Assembly: GCA_022566435.1 (NCBI GenBank)
Contig: JADFIX010000251.1
Location: forward strand, 1 to 6,414
DNA length: 6,414 nt
DNA from: Planctomycetota bacterium
Lineage (GTDB): Bacteria; Planctomycetota; Phycisphaerae; UBA1845
Reading direction: 5' to 3'
Position numbers and translations under genes: made by a program. This document shows positions 5,873 through 6,414 of this stretch, piece after piece. The notes beneath the pieces are model-generated. The model did no database searches, was not told where the DNA came from, and was given only the letters and a program-made list of their open reading frames with translations. Positions within the stretch are counted from its first letter, which is position 1. Each line of letters opens with the position of its first letter.

Positions 5873-6044
5873 ATGTCTATGCGAAGTTTGCTCGCTGTCT
5901 TGGTTGGTGCCGGACTTGCGGCAGCGATTGCCACGGTCATCGGGAAGGCTATGGATGTCGAATACAGCGCTGCCATCGGCGGGCGGGGTGGGTGGTGCGG
6001 TGGCCGGTGTGATTGCGGCATCGCAAGCGTCGAAGAAAACATAG
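5873..6044 (+). pseudogene. Small Gly/Ala-rich membrane protein, frameshifted (or sequencing indel)
   Basis: Starts at ATG 5873 with AGGGAG at 5862-5867, five bases upstream. The frame encodes MSMRSLLAVLVGAGLAAAIA and continues to AAIGG around 5980, then turns into Arg/Trp/Cys-rich nonsense running to about 6172. Shifting one base within the G-run at 5981-5983 (as if GG had become GGG) restores GVGGAVAGVIAASQASKKT and a TAG at 6042-6044. The corrected product is 56 residues: an N-terminal hydrophobic segment (about 5-27), a short polar turn (DVEYS), a second Gly/Ala-rich hydrophobic segment with glycine-zipper spacing (about 33-50), and a basic tail. It is probably an inner-membrane protein. 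Unrecognised family; the frame repair is inference, but the fit is good. Confidence 0.6.
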
Positions 6045-6273
6045 CCACACGATCGCGTCCCCGTTCGCTTGCGGCGCGGGCGCACGTTCCGGGGAGAACC
6101 CGAACCGCAAGCGATCAAGTCGGACGTTCACCGACGGCCCCGCGTATATGCCGATCGACATGCCGAGTCTGATCCGTCAAAGCAGGAACACCCCCTCTCC
6201 GTCGGACCCCAGCGCGGCGAACTGATGACGGCGTGTGAAGCCCGTCCTTTCGCGGGGGTCGTTGCGAATAGCG
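6045..6273. other. Region between convergent genes, no supported gene
   Basis: After the small membrane protein stop, the same frame stays open as an Arg/Pro/Glu-rich stretch to TGA near 6314, and a minus-strand frame is open across 5949-6161. Neither has recognisable motifs, and both overlap better-supported features. The stretch holds one strong hairpin (6065-6114) and a weak stem CCCG/CGGG at 6241-6256 just past the end of the minus-strand gene. Confidence 0.4.
6065..6114. repeat. Strong interrupted hairpin, 10-bp perfect outer stem
   Basis: TCGCTTGCGG (6065-6074) is the exact reverse complement of CCGCAAGCGA (6105-6114). Inside, after a two-base internal loop, CGGG (6077-6080) can pair with CCCG (6099-6102). 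No T-tract follows on either side, so it is not a classic terminator, but it sits between two convergent genes. Its right arm shares CGCAAGCGAT with the spacer of the tandem hairpin repeat (4600-4609). Confidence 0.55.
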
Positions 6274-6414
6274 CTACTCGTTCGCCTCGTGAGCCGCAGC
6301 CACGTCCACCTTGATCCAACTGATGGCGTTGCGCCACCATTTCGCGGGAAACCCGCCGGCGCGGCGGTAGCGCGAAAAGAAGAATCGAGCACTGTTGTCG
6401 TCGTACCCGTCGGC
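6274..6414 (-). CDS. C-terminal end of an unrecognised gene entering from the right edge
   Basis: On the minus strand the frame is open from the window edge (6414) to TAG at 6276-6274, giving the last 46 codons of a protein whose start lies outside. The visible tail includes YDDNSARFFFSRYRR, then GGFPAKWWRN, then SWIKVDVAAAHEANE at the end. Composition is protein-like (aromatic clusters, an amphipathic end) and about 80% of third codon positions are G or C, higher than in competing frames. There is no membrane segment in the visible part. I do not recognise the family. The gene is convergent with the small membrane protein. Confidence 0.65.
   Translation of the reverse strand, partial: ADGYDDNSARFFFSRYRRAGGFPAKWWRNAISWIKVDVAAAHEANE

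Noticed and set aside
5949..6161. 70-codon minus-strand open frame over the small membrane protein
   Set aside because: It overlaps the frame-corrected small protein antisense; it turns Arg/His-rich and shows no motif.

Overview
The window looks like chromosomal DNA of a planctomycete, probably Phycisphaerae-like, possibly from a metagenome. Two cysteine-rich proteins end in a C-terminal pair of dockerin/EF-hand-type calcium loops of the planctomycete kind (a GDxDxDGDVDL half, then a DxDxDGDADL half). DUF4215-type CGDG...C repeats and a 12-cysteine module with three CC pairs support the same assignment. This rests on remembered family patterns, not on a search.

Layout, left to right. Bases 1-1107 hold a cysteine-rich, probably extracellular protein with a disturbed 5' end. 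Bases 1108-1564 have no convincing gene. Bases 1565-4408 form a tight two-gene unit: a GlpD-like FAD-dependent dehydrogenase with altered active-site positions, then, 15 bases on, a DegT/DnrJ/EryC1/StrS aminotransferase closest in motifs to scyllo-inosose-type enzymes. Bases 4400-4668 are a block of hairpin repeats: a 124-bp element bounded by 20-bp inverted repeats, followed by two tandem copies of a double-hairpin unit. The first repeat supplies the aminotransferase stop codon. Bases 4669-4791 hold a perfect palindrome, a possible intrinsic terminator and a good sigma70-like promoter. Bases 4869-5717 encode a secreted protein with three 12-Cys modules and a dockerin-like tail. Bases 5873-6044 encode a tiny Gly/Ala-rich membrane protein with an apparent +1-base frameshift. 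A strong hairpin lies at 6065-6114. The minus strand at 6274-6414 carries the last 46 codons of an unrecognised gene entering from the right edge.

The likely functional core is the dehydrogenase-aminotransferase pair. Its spacing suggests co-translation and a two-step route from an alcohol (polyol, sugar or cyclitol) through a ketone to an amine. This is inference: the substrate is not visible in the sequence. The flanking cysteine-rich proteins are probably independent cell-surface or extracellular proteins. No CRISPR array, rRNA, tRNA, phage or transposase gene is seen.
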